A stretch of DNA of 64,000 bases from Bdellovibrionales bacterium (GCA_019637855.1 JAHBUX010000007.1:1-64000); one strand, 5' to 3'. Positions 1-8,874 are shown, counted from the first letter of the stretch. Numbers and translations are program-made. The notes: generated by a model not told the origin, from the letters alone.

Positions 1-752
1 CGCCTGTCATTGTTCTGAGCTTTCTTAGTCTCAGACATAGTCTCGGCCCCAGCCTTAGTCTTGACCTCCGCCTTAATCTCGATCTCAGCTTTAGCCTCAG
101 CTCCAGCCTTATTCTCAGCTTTGGCCTTAGTCGTATTCTTGCGCACCCGTTGCGCAACGGGTGCAAGTTCATGGTCACAAAGCAGGTGCAGCAGCTGCAT
201 CAAGTCCATATCCGGATGCTTATGAGCATACTGCCCCTTGATACGAAGAAGCTTCTCGCGCAAAAGGTCATCTTCAATATCAGAAAATCCAAGCTTCTTC
301 TTAGCCCGGAACTCAGGAGAAACCGATTGCGCTGTCTTCTGAGCTTCACGAGTAGTTTGATTCTCAATCTTCCTCAAAAACTCAGCCTTATCTTCGGCAT
401 CCATGGTCCGACCAGCCTTACGCTCATGGTTAAACAGAGTCTGAGCCATGCTTAGATTGGTTAACGTTAGTTCTCCCTCGCTAATTTTCTCTTCCACCCG
501 AGCCACTTCCTCAGCGGGGAGTTCTTTAAGTAACCGCATGGCAGATATACGCCGAACAGCTTCGTCGTCTGAATATTTCAGGTGTTTCATCATATAGTCA
601 TGTAGCGATTGATATTTCAAAGTGCAGAACAAGCGCCGTCTTTCGATTTCGCGTAAGTGATGCAGTAGTTCGATCAAAGTGGAGCGCTCTCGATAAGCCA
701 ATTCCGAAGTTTTCTCTAACAGCACCTGATCGCTTAGGTTTTTCAAATTCAT
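1..752 (-). CDS. HNH-endonuclease-family protein, N-terminal part (cut by window edge)
   Basis: An open frame runs on the minus strand from ATG at 752 to the window edge without a stop, so about 250 residues are visible and the C-terminus is missing. The N-terminus reads MNLKNLSDQVLLEKTSELAYRE, followed by helical sequence rich in Arg, Glu and Lys. This layout matches a paralogous family that I associate with Bdellovibrio genomes, in which the missing C-terminus normally carries an HNH nuclease domain; that domain is not visible here. The last 45 visible residues are an Ala/Lys/Glu low-complexity linker encoded by short imperfect repeats (1-140). A good ribosome site (AGGGGG) lies 8 bases before the ATG. 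The gene is less GC-rich than its neighbours. Function is unproven. Confidence 0.75.
   Translation of the reverse strand, partial: MNLKNLSDQVLLEKTSELAYRERSTLIELLHHLREIERRRLFCTLKYQSLHDYMMKHLKYSDDEAVRRISAMRLLKELPAEEVARVEEKISEGELTLTNLSMAQTLFNHERKAGRTMDAEDKAEFLRKIENQTTREAQKTAQSVSPEFRAKKKLGFSDIEDDLLREKLLRIKGQYAHKHPDMDLMQLLHLLCDHELAPVAQRVRKNTTKAKAENKAGAEAKAEIEIKAEVKTKAGAETMSETKKAQNNDR
143..164. repeat. 22-bp perfect palindrome inside the HNH-family gene
   Basis: The 22 bases read identically on both strands (arms GCACCCGTTGC and GCAACGGGTGC). They lie in the coding sequence just before the Ala/Lys/Glu linker and encode the segment APVAQRV. A degenerate copy of the same words (CACCCGTCGCGCAACAGGT) is at about 1335-1353 in the gene-free stretch. 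Purpose unknown. Confidence 0.7.
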
Positions 753-1012
753 ATGACGATCCCCCTTTTGCTAGAGGGGACACTAACATGGGTTTTGAAA
801 AGGAGAATTTCGCTTCATAAATAGTCCCCTCTGAATTTTAGAAATGAAAACACGGCGGGGAGTATTTTATCAAAACAAAGCGAATAGCGATCAATGTTGA
901 AGCGAAGAACACTGCTGTAGAAGCACTTTATATTTTCAATGTGCGCACATGATTCTAGAGGAAAACCTTGTCAAATATTTCTATCAACAACTATCAAATA
1001 TTATTTATTTAA

Positions 1013-1138
1013 CACGAGCTGCCATTTAGCTCGCGATACCATTCAGCTCACAACTCTATTCAACACACGATTCAACTGACGCCACCATCAGGACACGACA
1101 TCATCGGTATACGACACCATCAGTGCACACCACCACTT
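1013..1138. repeat. Degenerate tandem repeat, unit about 16 bp
   Basis: Successive stretches share the words CCATTNAGCTC (two copies near 1021-1050) and then ACGACAYCATCRGT (three copies near 1079-1125), spaced about 16 bases apart. The units are too diverged to fix exact borders by eye. It sits directly before the TCTA microsatellite. Confidence 0.4.
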
Positions 1139-1159
1139 AATACAACACTCAAAACGCGA

Positions 1160-1194
<35 letters not shown>

Positions 1195-1410
1195 CGGCTA
1201 TCTAGATATCCAACACGGACATCACCCTGAAAGGCGTTTCGTTCTCGCCACCAAACTCTATCTGTGCATGGCGTGAGCTTGTCCGGATTAAAAACGCCAT
1301 ACTACTTCACGACAAGATCGACTCGACGAACACCCGTCGCGCAACAGGTATTTCACGAACTATCCGTCTCTATAAGCCGCTCCCTCGCGGAAAGCGCCAG
1401 ACGCCGTCAC

Positions 1411-1461
1411 AAAAAAATACACCCCTCTTGAGCAGCACATCTGCGCTATTCAAGAAGGGTT
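1411..1461 (-). terminator. Rho-independent terminator of trxA
   Basis: Read on the minus strand, a stem formed by ACCCTTCTTGA and TCAAGAGGGGT, with an inner AGCGCA/TGTGCT helix and one G-U pair in each, is followed by TATTTTTTT. It begins about 40 bases past the trxA stop. This is a textbook intrinsic terminator. Confidence 0.85.
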
Positions 1462-1499
1462 AAAACTAAAAACATTTAATGCGGAATTCGGATCGAAAA

Positions 1500-1826
1500 C
1501 TAAGAATGCTTATTCAGCAAAGCAACAATGTTCTCTTTAGGATGGTTGCCGACGATTTGATCCACCTCTTCGCCACCTTTAAATAGAATCATTGTGGGAA
1601 TACCGCGAACGCCATATTTGGCCGGCACGGTCGGGTTTTCATCGACGTTTAATTTTACAATACGGACTTTGTCCTTCATTTCGCCGGCGATCTCTTCGAG
1701 CTTAGGTCCTAACGCGCGGCAGGGGCCACACCACTCCGCCCAAAAATCGACCAAGACTGGGACATTTGCCTGCAGCACGTCCTTTTCAAAACTTTGGTCT
1801 GTAATCGGGGTTGTGTTGTTAGCCAT
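1500..1826 (-). CDS. trxA: Thioredoxin
   Basis: A 108-residue, single-domain thioredoxin of the usual length for the family. The active-site motif WCGPC is at residues 32-36 and the cis-proline loop GIPT has its proline at 77. It acts as a cytoplasmic disulfide reductase kept reduced by thioredoxin reductase, which is not in this window. The start is supported by a strong AGGAGGA ribosome site a few bases upstream. The gene stands alone with its own terminator, divergent from the receiver-fusion gene at 1927. Confidence 0.97.
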   Translation of the reverse strand: MANNTTPITDQSFEKDVLQANVPVLVDFWAEWCGPCRALGPKLEEIAGEMKDKVRIVKLNVDENPTVPAKYGVRGIPTMILFKGGEEVDQIVGNHPKENIVALLNKHS

Positions 1827-1926
1827 AGGATCCTCCTCTGATCGTCTCGATCAATGAGCCCACACGATACTCCTCTACGCGCCGCAGGGTCAACTTAAGG
1901 GCTCAAAATGCCGATAGATTTTAGAG

Positions 1927-3786
1927 ATGAAAAAGAGTCGGATTCACGTCCTTATTGTCGATGACGACACCACTCAAGGCCAGGCTTTGCAGCAGGCGTT
2001 TACACGGGCCGGATATCAGGTCACGTGGTGCAATACTGCGGTCAAGGCACTGACCCATGCCCAGCGCATGGAGTTCCATTGCCTTGTGGTCGACTGCATG
2101 CTGCCTAAAATGAACGGCGTCGACTTAGTGGAAGAGATTCGTCAGATCAACACGGCCACACCGCCTAAGTCGTTTCTGTTTTCAGGTATCTTTCGTGACA
2201 AGAAATTTATCAAAGAGGCTGTCGATCGCACCGGCGCCCTGAACTACTTCATCAAGCCCTTCGATATGGCCGAACTCTTACGCCAAGTGGAAGACGCCTT
2301 CCGCGGCGAAGAAGGGCACGACGATCCGCCCCTGCTGTCGCTCTATTCCAACGACGTCATGAGCGACACCGAGCTTCTACGTTTGATCCAAACAGAAACC
2401 ACGATTCACTCGGTCCACTTGCCTATGCTGTACAAACGTTTGCAAGGAACCGCCTTGTCGGGAGAACTCACTCTCACTTCAGGCGTGGGCGACAACAGCT
2501 CAGTATTGTTTTACAACGGCCAAGTCTTTGCCGTACGTACTCCTGACAAAGACTCCTACTTTGGTGGCTTGGCCGTCGGCTACGGCTTTGTGTCACCGGA
2601 TGAAGTGATCAAAGCGCTCAATAATCCCTCGACCAAACTGCTCGGTCAAAAACTGATTGAGTCGATGTCGCTCTCCCCACACGCCATTCACGTTATTTTA
2701 GAGGAGCAGCTGGCACTGCGCTTGAGCCAAACTCTGCAGAGCGGTGTGGTGAGCCTGCAGTGGACAGGCGGAAAAATGCCGCCACCCGACTACACTCTAC
2801 ACCCGCAGCGTTTTGAAGAGCTGATGGCTGATTGGACGCGCTCGAAAGTGGATCCGACTTGGATCAAAGCCAACTTTGCCCTATGGGGAAGCTACGCCCT
2901 CGAAGGCCATGTGCATCCGCATATCAACGAGGCCAAAACCATCGACGATCTGCTTAGCCATGAAGACTTCGTCGAACGCGAAGACCTGCCCTACTTCTTT
3001 CGCCAATTGCTCTTGGGCAACGCCAGCATCGGTTCGAGCCGCGGCAGCGCCCGCAACTGGACCTTCATGGAAAACCGTCTTTCGCAACTCCTGGTGGAAT
3101 ACAAAAGCGCGAACTTCTTCCAAATCCTCGGCGTCGGTGAAAAGGCGCAGAGCCTGGAGTTGAACAAAGCCTTCAATGACTTGAAAGAGTACTTTGATCC
3201 GCACAATCTTCCGGCTGGCGCTCCTTCCTCAGTGATGGTGAAAGCCAGCAAAGTGTTCCAACAGATTGAGGCGGCTTATAAAACTCTTTCGGAAGAGACC
3301 GCTCGTACGCACTACGTGTTGGTGCAGCAGAATCGTCGAGCTCAGGATATTTTGGAAAACGAGCCTGTGTTCCGCGCCGCCATCTACGAATTGCAAAGTG
3401 GTCACGCCAAAGAGGCGGCAAAACGCTTGCAATCGCTGATTGAAAAGAAAGTGGATTTCAAAGACCTTAAGGCCTACCGCATCTGGGCCGGTCTTAAAGT
3501 CGACAAACGCTACAGCGAAATCACGCTGGATCAAGTGCCACCCGAAGAGCGTCACTCGGCGCCTTATATGATGGCCAAAGGCATCTACCATCGCCAACGC
3601 GGCCAGGTGGTCAAAGCGCTCGAGTGCTTCCGTACCGCTCACATCCTCGATCCCCGCCTTTTAATCTCGCAATCTGAACTGGAACGCTTGCGCGCTGACC
3701 TGGAACGTCGCGGTCATCGCGATCTCTTGCGCGAAGTGACCTCGGTGATCGACAACCTGTTCGGCCGCGGCCGCAGGGTCTCTTAA
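1927..3786 (+). CDS. Receiver / DUF4388 / J-like / TPR fusion protein
   Basis: A 619-residue cytoplasmic signalling protein. Residues 1-125 form an intact receiver domain: acidic pair D12-D13, phosphoacceptor D56, S86 and switch lysine K110 are all present. Residues about 150-290 resemble the PATAN/DUF4388 domain, including SGELTLTSG and LFYNGQVFAV. Residues about 390-465 resemble a DnaJ J-domain (NFFQILGV at the start, AAYKTLS later), but the HPD motif that activates DnaK is missing; the site reads YFDPHN. The rest is TPR-like. There is no DNA-binding output domain, so it probably acts by protein contacts. The gene is convergent with a pseudo-receiver gene, and the two stops share the bases TTAA at 3783-3786. 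Confidence 0.85.
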   Translation: MKKSRIHVLIVDDDTTQGQALQQAFTRAGYQVTWCNTAVKALTHAQRMEFHCLVVDCMLPKMNGVDLVEEIRQINTATPPKSFLFSGIFRDKKFIKEAVDRTGALNYFIKPFDMAELLRQVEDAFRGEEGHDDPPLLSLYSNDVMSDTELLRLIQTETTIHSVHLPMLYKRLQGTALSGELTLTSGVGDNSSVLFYNGQVFAVRTPDKDSYFGGLAVGYGFVSPDEVIKALNNPSTKLLGQKLIESMSLSPHAIHVILEEQLALRLSQTLQSGVVSLQWTGGKMPPPDYTLHPQRFEELMADWTRSKVDPTWIKANFALWGSYALEGHVHPHINEAKTIDDLLSHEDFVEREDLPYFFRQLLLGNASIGSSRGSARNWTFMENRLSQLLVEYKSANFFQILGVGEKAQSLELNKAFNDLKEYFDPHNLPAGAPSSVMVKASKVFQQIEAAYKTLSEETARTHYVLVQQNRRAQDILENEPVFRAAIYELQSGHAKEAAKRLQSLIEKKVDFKDLKAYRIWAGLKVDKRYSEITLDQVPPEERHSAPYMMAKGIYHRQRGQVVKALECFRTAHILDPRLLISQSELERLRADLERRGHRDLLREVTSVIDNLFGRGRRVS

Positions 3787-4475
3787 GCTTTCTTTTTAAA
3801 AAGATGTTCGACGAAAGCGCGGCGCTCGCGCTCGAGATCTTCAAGATCTTCAGGATTCTCGTCCCGGCGCAGAGCTTTGATTTGATCTTGCACTTGCTTC
3901 ACAGAAAAGCCGTGCGACGCCGGTTTGTCGGCATTTACGAACTTATCGTAGCGCGATTTGCGCTCGGCCGCGTCCATAGTGGACGCTTTCAACGATCCGA
4001 AGTTGCCGGCGTTGTCGCCCTTGTCCAACGAGCCACCGGTGACCTCGTTGATTTTGAGAACACGCGCTTCTTCTTCCACTGTCTCTTGCATTTGCAGCTT
4101 GCCGAACTTCTCTTGCAGAATGTTCTTATCGAGCGTGCACAGATCAGCCAGCGCATTGAGCAGATCCTGTGCGCCCAGTGGCGAATCCTTCCACATATCG
4201 ACGTCAGGCTCCTCTTCAGGAGGGTGGCCGGCGTTTTTCAGCAAAAGCACGCGCGGCAGACCGCGCAGTTTCTTAATGGTCTTAACCAGCTCAATGCCTT
4301 TGACGCGTTTTCCGTGAGCCGTCATCACCAGCACATCGGGATTCATACGCAGCAGGCTATCTTGAAAGGAGCGCGGATTTTGGATGGCGTCCACATCGAA
4401 GCCCATCTTTTTGAGCACCGTCTGCAGAAACATGAGTTCGCCATAATCTTCCAGGACCATAAGCACGCGCAACAT
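3783..4475 (-). CDS. Pseudo-receiver domain protein
   Basis: A 230-residue protein. The first 115 residues fold-match a response-regulator receiver (MLRVLMVLEDYGELMFLQTV, then NPDVLVMTAHG, then LPRVLLLK), but the position of the phosphoacceptor aspartate reads MTA, and the acidic pair is reduced to ED. It is therefore unlikely to be phosphorylated in the standard way. The remaining half is charged, probably helical, and matches nothing I recognise. It may bind partner proteins. A long open frame on the opposite strand (3804-4550) is only a shadow of this gene. Confidence 0.8.
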   Translation of the reverse strand: MLRVLMVLEDYGELMFLQTVLKKMGFDVDAIQNPRSFQDSLLRMNPDVLVMTAHGKRVKGIELVKTIKKLRGLPRVLLLKNAGHPPEEEPDVDMWKDSPLGAQDLLNALADLCTLDKNILQEKFGKLQMQETVEEEARVLKINEVTGGSLDKGDNAGNFGSLKASTMDAAERKSRYDKFVNADKPASHGFSVKQVQDQIKALRRDENPEDLEDLERERRAFVEHLFKKKA

Positions 4476-4562
4476 CGTGCTTTATTATCCGGTGCGCACG
4501 TCCAGACGGTCAACTCGACCATGGACAGGAATGCGCTTCGTGACCTATAACTTAGACAGTAA

Positions 4563-5660
4563 ATGCGCGGTCTAAAGGCGATTCGATACATCTTTTTTGA
4601 AACTCTCCCCGCCTTTTTGATGGGGGTTTTGATCTTTGTCGGCATCATTCTTATGATGCAGGCTCTGCGCTTAACCGACTTCGTTATCTCGCACGGCGTG
4701 CCATTGAAGATCATCGCAGAGCTGATGCTGTATCTAAGCGTGAGCTTTCTACCCATCATCTTGCCGATGAGTTTGTTGTTCAGCGTGCTTCTCACCTACG
4801 CACGCCTGTCCAATGACTCAGAGATCGTGGCCTTTAAGTCGCTCGGCCTGAGCATGGCCTATCTGGCCTTTCCCGCGGTGATTTTGTCGGTGGCGGCCAC
4901 CCTGATGTCGGCGCAAACTTCGTTTTACTTAGGCCCTTGGGGCAATCGCCGCTTCGAAGTGCTGATGCATGAGCTTGGTCGGCAAAAGGCCGGCGCCGCC
5001 TTTCGCGATGGCGTTTTTTCTCAAGATTTTTTCGATATGGTGGTTTACGCCAACAAAGTCGATTCGAAGGCCGGTCGCCTGACCGATGTGTTCATTTACG
5101 ACGAGCGCGACGCCAAATCTCCCGTCACCATTATCGCCAAAGAAGGCGACTTGATTCAGGAGAATACCAAAGCGGGGGCTTTCGCCAAACTGCGTTTAGT
5201 CAGCGGCAATATTCACCGCACCCATCAAAACACCTACACCAAGGTGGACTTCCAAACTTTTATTATTGATCTTTTCAATCCCTACGACACCAGCGAGCGC
5301 CAAAAGTCGCCGCCCTCAATGACACTGGATGAATTGCGCAGCGAACTGCGCAAGCCCGATCTGGACGCGGGCTTGAAGAGCAAGCTGCAGGTGGAGTTTC
5401 AACGCCGCTGGTCTTTATCTGGGGCATGCTTGATCTTCGCTTTGCTCGGCGTGGGATTGGGAACCGTGACCAACCGGCGCGCGTCCCGCGGCGGTGGGTT
5501 TGTAATGTGTCTAGTGGTGCTGATCTCCTATTGGGTCTGTTATATGACGGCGGAGAGCGCCGCCCGCAGCGGCTATATCTCCGCTGGCGCCGCCTTGTGG
5601 ACCGTCAACCTGGTCTTCTTGCTGGTGGCTTTGAACACTTTGCGCCGCTCGTGGACCTGA
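4563..5660 (+). CDS. LptF/LptG-family LPS export permease
   Basis: A 365-residue inner-membrane protein of the YjgP/YjgQ family, the usual length for it. Three N-terminal membrane helices (about 10-38, 55-80, 93-118) are followed by a periplasmic beta-rich domain (about 120-275) and three C-terminal helices (about 280-360). The conserved LPMSLLFSVLLTYARLSNDSEI segment marks the coupling region. LptF and LptG, with the ATPase LptB, pull LPS out of the inner membrane. The sequence alone does not tell me which of the two this is, and no partner lpt gene is nearby. Its 3' end overlaps the antisense end of dprA by 150 bp. Confidence 0.9.
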   Translation: MRGLKAIRYIFFETLPAFLMGVLIFVGIILMMQALRLTDFVISHGVPLKIIAELMLYLSVSFLPIILPMSLLFSVLLTYARLSNDSEIVAFKSLGLSMAYLAFPAVILSVAATLMSAQTSFYLGPWGNRRFEVLMHELGRQKAGAAFRDGVFSQDFFDMVVYANKVDSKAGRLTDVFIYDERDAKSPVTIIAKEGDLIQENTKAGAFAKLRLVSGNIHRTHQNTYTKVDFQTFIIDLFNPYDTSERQKSPPSMTLDELRSELRKPDLDAGLKSKLQVEFQRRWSLSGACLIFALLGVGLGTVTNRRASRGGGFVMCLVVLISYWVCYMTAESAARSGYISAGAALWTVNLVFLLVALNTLRRSWT

Positions 5661-6539
5661 GTGCAAACCGCGGTGGCGTTGAAAAAACGCGCTTAAATCC
5701 AACGCATCTCGAATCATGGTCGCTCCACCGCTGGCGATCAGCTCTAGATTCCCTAAACCCTGCATCGAATTGACCGACACAGGCAGCGTCGCAATCTCAC
5801 GCCCTTCTTCGGCAGCCAAACGGGCGGTGAGATAGGAACCGCTGCGCCGATTGGCCTCAGCCACAAACGTCGCATCCGCAAGGCCCGCAATCCAACGATT
5901 GCGTTGCAAGAAGGCGTGCTTGCGCATCGGCTCGTGAATCGGATAGGTGCTGAGCAAGCAGCCGTCTTGCAATGTGATCGCCTCCCACAAATCCTCGCGA
6001 CCCGGCGGATAGGGGTTCGCAATACCACTCGGCAAAACACAGACCGTTGGCAAGCGTTCACCGAGCGCCAATCGATGGGCCCACTGATCCACTCCCCGCG
6101 CACCTCCGCTCACAATGCCGACTTGATTGTCTTGCAGAAAGCGTGGCAATTCGCGCTGAAGCCATAAACAAGTGTCGTTCATCGGAGTGCGACTTCCCAC
6201 AATCGCCAGCAGGGGACGTTCCATCCATACCGGCTGCCCTTGATAGTTAAAAAGCAGCGGCGGATGCCTAAGACTGTACCAACCGCGCGGATAGTCGGAC
6301 TGCCCCACATAGGACCAACGAATGCGCCGCTCTTGCGAACGCTGAAGCACTTCACTCGAATGCCGCCACCAGTCCGGCGTACGCTCTATATATAGACGCG
6401 CCTCTTGGCCGAGGCAGTGCAAGACGTTGAGAGGTTCGTTGCAAGCCAAGTCCTCAAGCCTCATCAGGGCCATCAGATCTGGCGGAGAAAGTTTAAGACC
6501 ACGATAGATATGCAGCAATAAAGCTAAGCGGTAATCCAT
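5511..6539 (-). CDS. dprA: DNA processing protein DprA
   Basis: A 342-residue DprA/Smf protein. The extended Rossmann fold shows the family motifs AIVGSRTP, VSGGARGVDQWAH, PSGIANPYPP, RNRWIAGLADATFVAEA and SGSYLTARLAAEEGRE. DprA binds incoming single-stranded DNA and loads RecA during natural transformation. I place the start at the second methionine (6539, MDYRLALLLH) because the six residues before it look unrelated. The last 49 residues are encoded antisense to the lptF/G gene and show no recognised winged-helix domain, so the original C-terminus may have been replaced by read-through. It is third in a minus-strand run behind the LysM and TPR genes. Confidence 0.9.
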   Translation of the reverse strand: MDYRLALLLHIYRGLKLSPPDLMALMRLEDLACNEPLNVLHCLGQEARLYIERTPDWWRHSSEVLQRSQERRIRWSYVGQSDYPRGWYSLRHPPLLFNYQGQPVWMERPLLAIVGSRTPMNDTCLWLQRELPRFLQDNQVGIVSGGARGVDQWAHRLALGERLPTVCVLPSGIANPYPPGREDLWEAITLQDGCLLSTYPIHEPMRKHAFLQRNRWIAGLADATFVAEANRRSGSYLTARLAAEEGREIATLPVSVNSMQGLGNLELIASGGATMIRDALDLSAFFQRHRGLHSGPRAAQSVQSHQQEDQVDGPQGGASGDIAAAGGALRRHITDPIGDQHH

Positions 6540-6646
6540 GCGCCATAGACAATGCAAAAACAGGCACAGTGGCGAGATCGGTTTTAAGTGGAAGGGAGTG
6601 ACGGATGCGGCGACCCATTCGGACGCCGCCGGCCGAGTTCGGACAG

Positions 6647-8038
6647 TTACAGTTCGTTGGAAATATCCGACTCGATGTCGGTCTCATCCATCTCAAAACG
6701 CAAATCATCGTTGTCGATGGTTCCGCCAGGAACGCTCTTGAGCAATGGGTCTCCCCGACGCTCGGTGTCCCCTTTACGGGCCGAAACCTCTTGCACGCGA
6801 TCACCTTGCAGAATGCCGTCATGGGCATTCAAGATCACAGCGGTGGCAAATTCATTGGACACGCGAACGACTTTCACCGTACCGCTGGGTACAGGAGAAA
6901 ATTCCACCGGCGTTTCAGTGTGACGCGATTTGCGATTCACGAAAATATCCAGCATCTGGCCAGGCTGCACACCGGCCGCCGAACCCTTGTTCAAGAACAC
7001 CAAGTCACCTTGGCCCATCAACATGCTAGAGTTGTGTTTCTCTGAACCCAGAACTTGCGCCACCGTGGTGCCATGCTCGTTGCTCGGAGTAAGATCCACA
7101 ATGGGTAGCTCGCCCGCCACCAAAGCATTGTCTTTCAAACTCAAACCGGTGGTTTTCGTCATCAGTGCGCGGTAGCAGTCGAAGTTTTCGCGATCGCGAC
7201 TGCGATTGAATTTGCAGGTCGCCGTTTCCGTGATCTCAAGTTCACCGGCCACTTGAGTTAGGTAGGCCGGGCGATCATCGTCGTCGAGATATTCACTCAC
7301 GCGGCGAATAGGGCCCGCATCGTGCACGATCATCATCTTCTGACCGACTTGGGCGCGGCCTTTTTTGACTTTTATAAACACATATTGATTGATGACCGGC
7401 AACCCGGCTTCCTTGTCGTTCTCCAGAAAATGGCCTACCGGATCGAGTTCCTTTTCGTCGACCCAGGCGCGCAAGAAGATGCGATCCGGCAGCTTCTTCC
7501 ATTTGAAATCAAGACCGCGGTCATCCAACATGTCCTTCGGCTGCGCCTTGAACACGCTCTGCCATTCTGGGAAGCTGGCCGGCACTTTCAATACCGGTTT
7601 CGGGGGAATTTCAGGCGGCGGAATTTCAATGACCGGATTCGAGCTGCTGGCCACCAGCTCAAGACCATTTTCCTCATCTTCCTCAGTAATACGGAAGGCG
7701 GGAGTGTCATCCTCAGACCCCATCAGGAACTGCAGCGTGTGTCCGGGACGAATCAAGTGCGGATTGGAAATGCCATGGTTTTGCGCCCACACGCGCGGCC
7801 AGTAGGCGCCATCGCCGTAGAGAATGCCGGAAAGAGACCATAGCGTCTCCCCATTTTGAATTTTGTAGCTTTCAACGTAAGCGTCGCGCGCCAATTGAGG
7901 CGTGTCACCCTGCAAGCCCTGACGGCGCATATGTTGGCGATGCAACTCGAGTTCAAAACTCAGATCAGGAGGATCGAACTTAGCGGCGGCGTGTGAAGCG
8001 GCCGCGACCAAACCGGTCGTGAGCAAAAATTTGAGCAT
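6647..8038 (-). CDS. Exported LysM-domain protein
   Basis: A 463-residue protein with a signal peptide ending at a run of alanines (AAASHAAAK, about residues 14-20). A LysM domain spans about residues 56-105 (YKIQNGETLWSLS ... NPHLIRPGHTLQFL), so it should bind peptidoglycan glycan chains. A proline-rich spacer follows (about 138-160). The remaining 300 residues look like several small beta-rich domains that I do not recognise. It lies 27 bases behind the TPR gene at 8066-8563 and is probably co-transcribed with it and dprA. A role in the cell wall or periplasm is inferred from the LysM domain. Confidence 0.88.
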   Translation of the reverse strand: MLKFLLTTGLVAAASHAAAKFDPPDLSFELELHRQHMRRQGLQGDTPQLARDAYVESYKIQNGETLWSLSGILYGDGAYWPRVWAQNHGISNPHLIRPGHTLQFLMGSEDDTPAFRITEEDEENGLELVASSSNPVIEIPPPEIPPKPVLKVPASFPEWQSVFKAQPKDMLDDRGLDFKWKKLPDRIFLRAWVDEKELDPVGHFLENDKEAGLPVINQYVFIKVKKGRAQVGQKMMIVHDAGPIRRVSEYLDDDDRPAYLTQVAGELEITETATCKFNRSRDRENFDCYRALMTKTTGLSLKDNALVAGELPIVDLTPSNEHGTTVAQVLGSEKHNSSMLMGQGDLVFLNKGSAAGVQPGQMLDIFVNRKSRHTETPVEFSPVPSGTVKVVRVSNEFATAVILNAHDGILQGDRVQEVSARKGDTERRGDPLLKSVPGGTIDNDDLRFEMDETDIESDISNEL

Positions 8039-8065
8039 ACCGTGAACGTCCTTGTTCCGTATGTT

Positions 8066-8563
8066 TTAGCGTTTTGTCGAGCCGCCAGCGGCCGTCTGGC
8101 CTGCCACCTTCAACTGCATCCATGCCCGTTGTGATTCTTGGCTGCCCGGATACTCTTTCACAATCATTTGCAACAGGCGCTCAGCCTGAGGTTTCAGTCC
8201 CAGCTTCTCGTAAGTCATGGCTTTGGCGAAGAGGGCCGCCGGTCGCTTGTTGGACTTCGGAAACTTCTCACTCACCACACCAAAGTCGCGCACAGCTTCG
8301 GCGTACTGCCCACCTTGAAACTGCAGCACTCCGCTGAGGTAGTAAGTGTTGTCGAGATGAATGCTGTTCGGATAGTTGCGGACCAAGAGATCGCGCTGTT
8401 TTCTGAGCTCGTTTAGGTCATTTTTGCGAAACGCTTCTACGGCGCGCGTATAGACCAGACGCTCACCTTCCGCAAAGGCGTTGAGTTTTTTGGGGACAGC
8501 GGCATGAACCAAAGTCGATGACAGACACAGCGCGATCAGATTTATGACTGCATGCTTCCTCAT
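8066..8563 (-). CDS. Exported TPR protein, YbgF/CpoB-like
   Basis: A 165-residue exported protein. The signal peptide runs to about residue 22 (SSTLVHAA). Two or three tetratricopeptide-like helix pairs follow, including YYLSGVLQFQGGQYAEAVRDF and PAALFAKAMTYEKLGLKPQAERLL. The spacing resembles the C-terminal repeats of YbgF/CpoB and BamD-type periplasmic proteins, but the N-terminal coiled coil of CpoB is absent. It heads a probable operon with the LysM gene. The ribosome site GGAGGACATC precedes the ATG. Confidence 0.8.
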   Translation of the reverse strand: MRKHAVINLIALCLSSTLVHAAVPKKLNAFAEGERLVYTRAVEAFRKNDLNELRKQRDLLVRNYPNSIHLDNTYYLSGVLQFQGGQYAEAVRDFGVVSEKFPKSNKRPAALFAKAMTYEKLGLKPQAERLLQMIVKEYPGSQESQRAWMQLKVAGQTAAGGSTKR

Positions 8564-8874
8564 GATGTCCTCCCATTTCTATGATAGAGATCCGCTCCGG
8601 TTTTGCAATGTCTGTCGAGAGGTTAAGCATACAGCCGCGCGATAAACTCGACGATGTGCCGAGTTATTGGGATTCGGTTAGTATTTATCCACACAAAATG
8701 TGGACTTCCCACCCACCCACGACCCTGGACTTCTGTATAGACAAGGCTTTCAGCGATTTGCTCAATCATTGAGCACACCTAAGCCCACGTTTTTGTAAAT
8801 GAATCTTTCGAAATGCAGTTTATCTTAAGTGGATAATTCACGTTCTTAAATTCGCTGTTCGGACGCCACGGATT
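8564..8874. promoter_or_regulatory. Divergent intergenic region with operator-like palindromes
   Basis: This 311-bp gap separates two divergent units and must carry promoters for both. TGCTCAAT-C-ATTGAGCA at 8759-8775 is a perfect 8-bp inverted repeat around one base, which is a typical operator shape. TTATCCACA at 8685-8693 matches the DnaA-box consensus and forms a small dyad with TGTGGA at 8699-8704. A near-box (TTATCCACT, minus strand) lies at about 8829-8837. I could not pick -35/-10 boxes with confidence. A 63-codon open frame at 8581 is not convincing. Confidence 0.45.

Noticed and set aside
3804-4550. 248-codon plus-strand open frame
   Set aside because: It is antisense to the pseudo-receiver gene, whose protein has recognisable structure; the plus-strand translation is His- and Leu-rich shadow sequence.
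8581-8772. 63-codon open frame in the gap before comEC
   Set aside because: No ribosome site and no protein-like pattern; the region holds palindromes and must contain divergent promoters.
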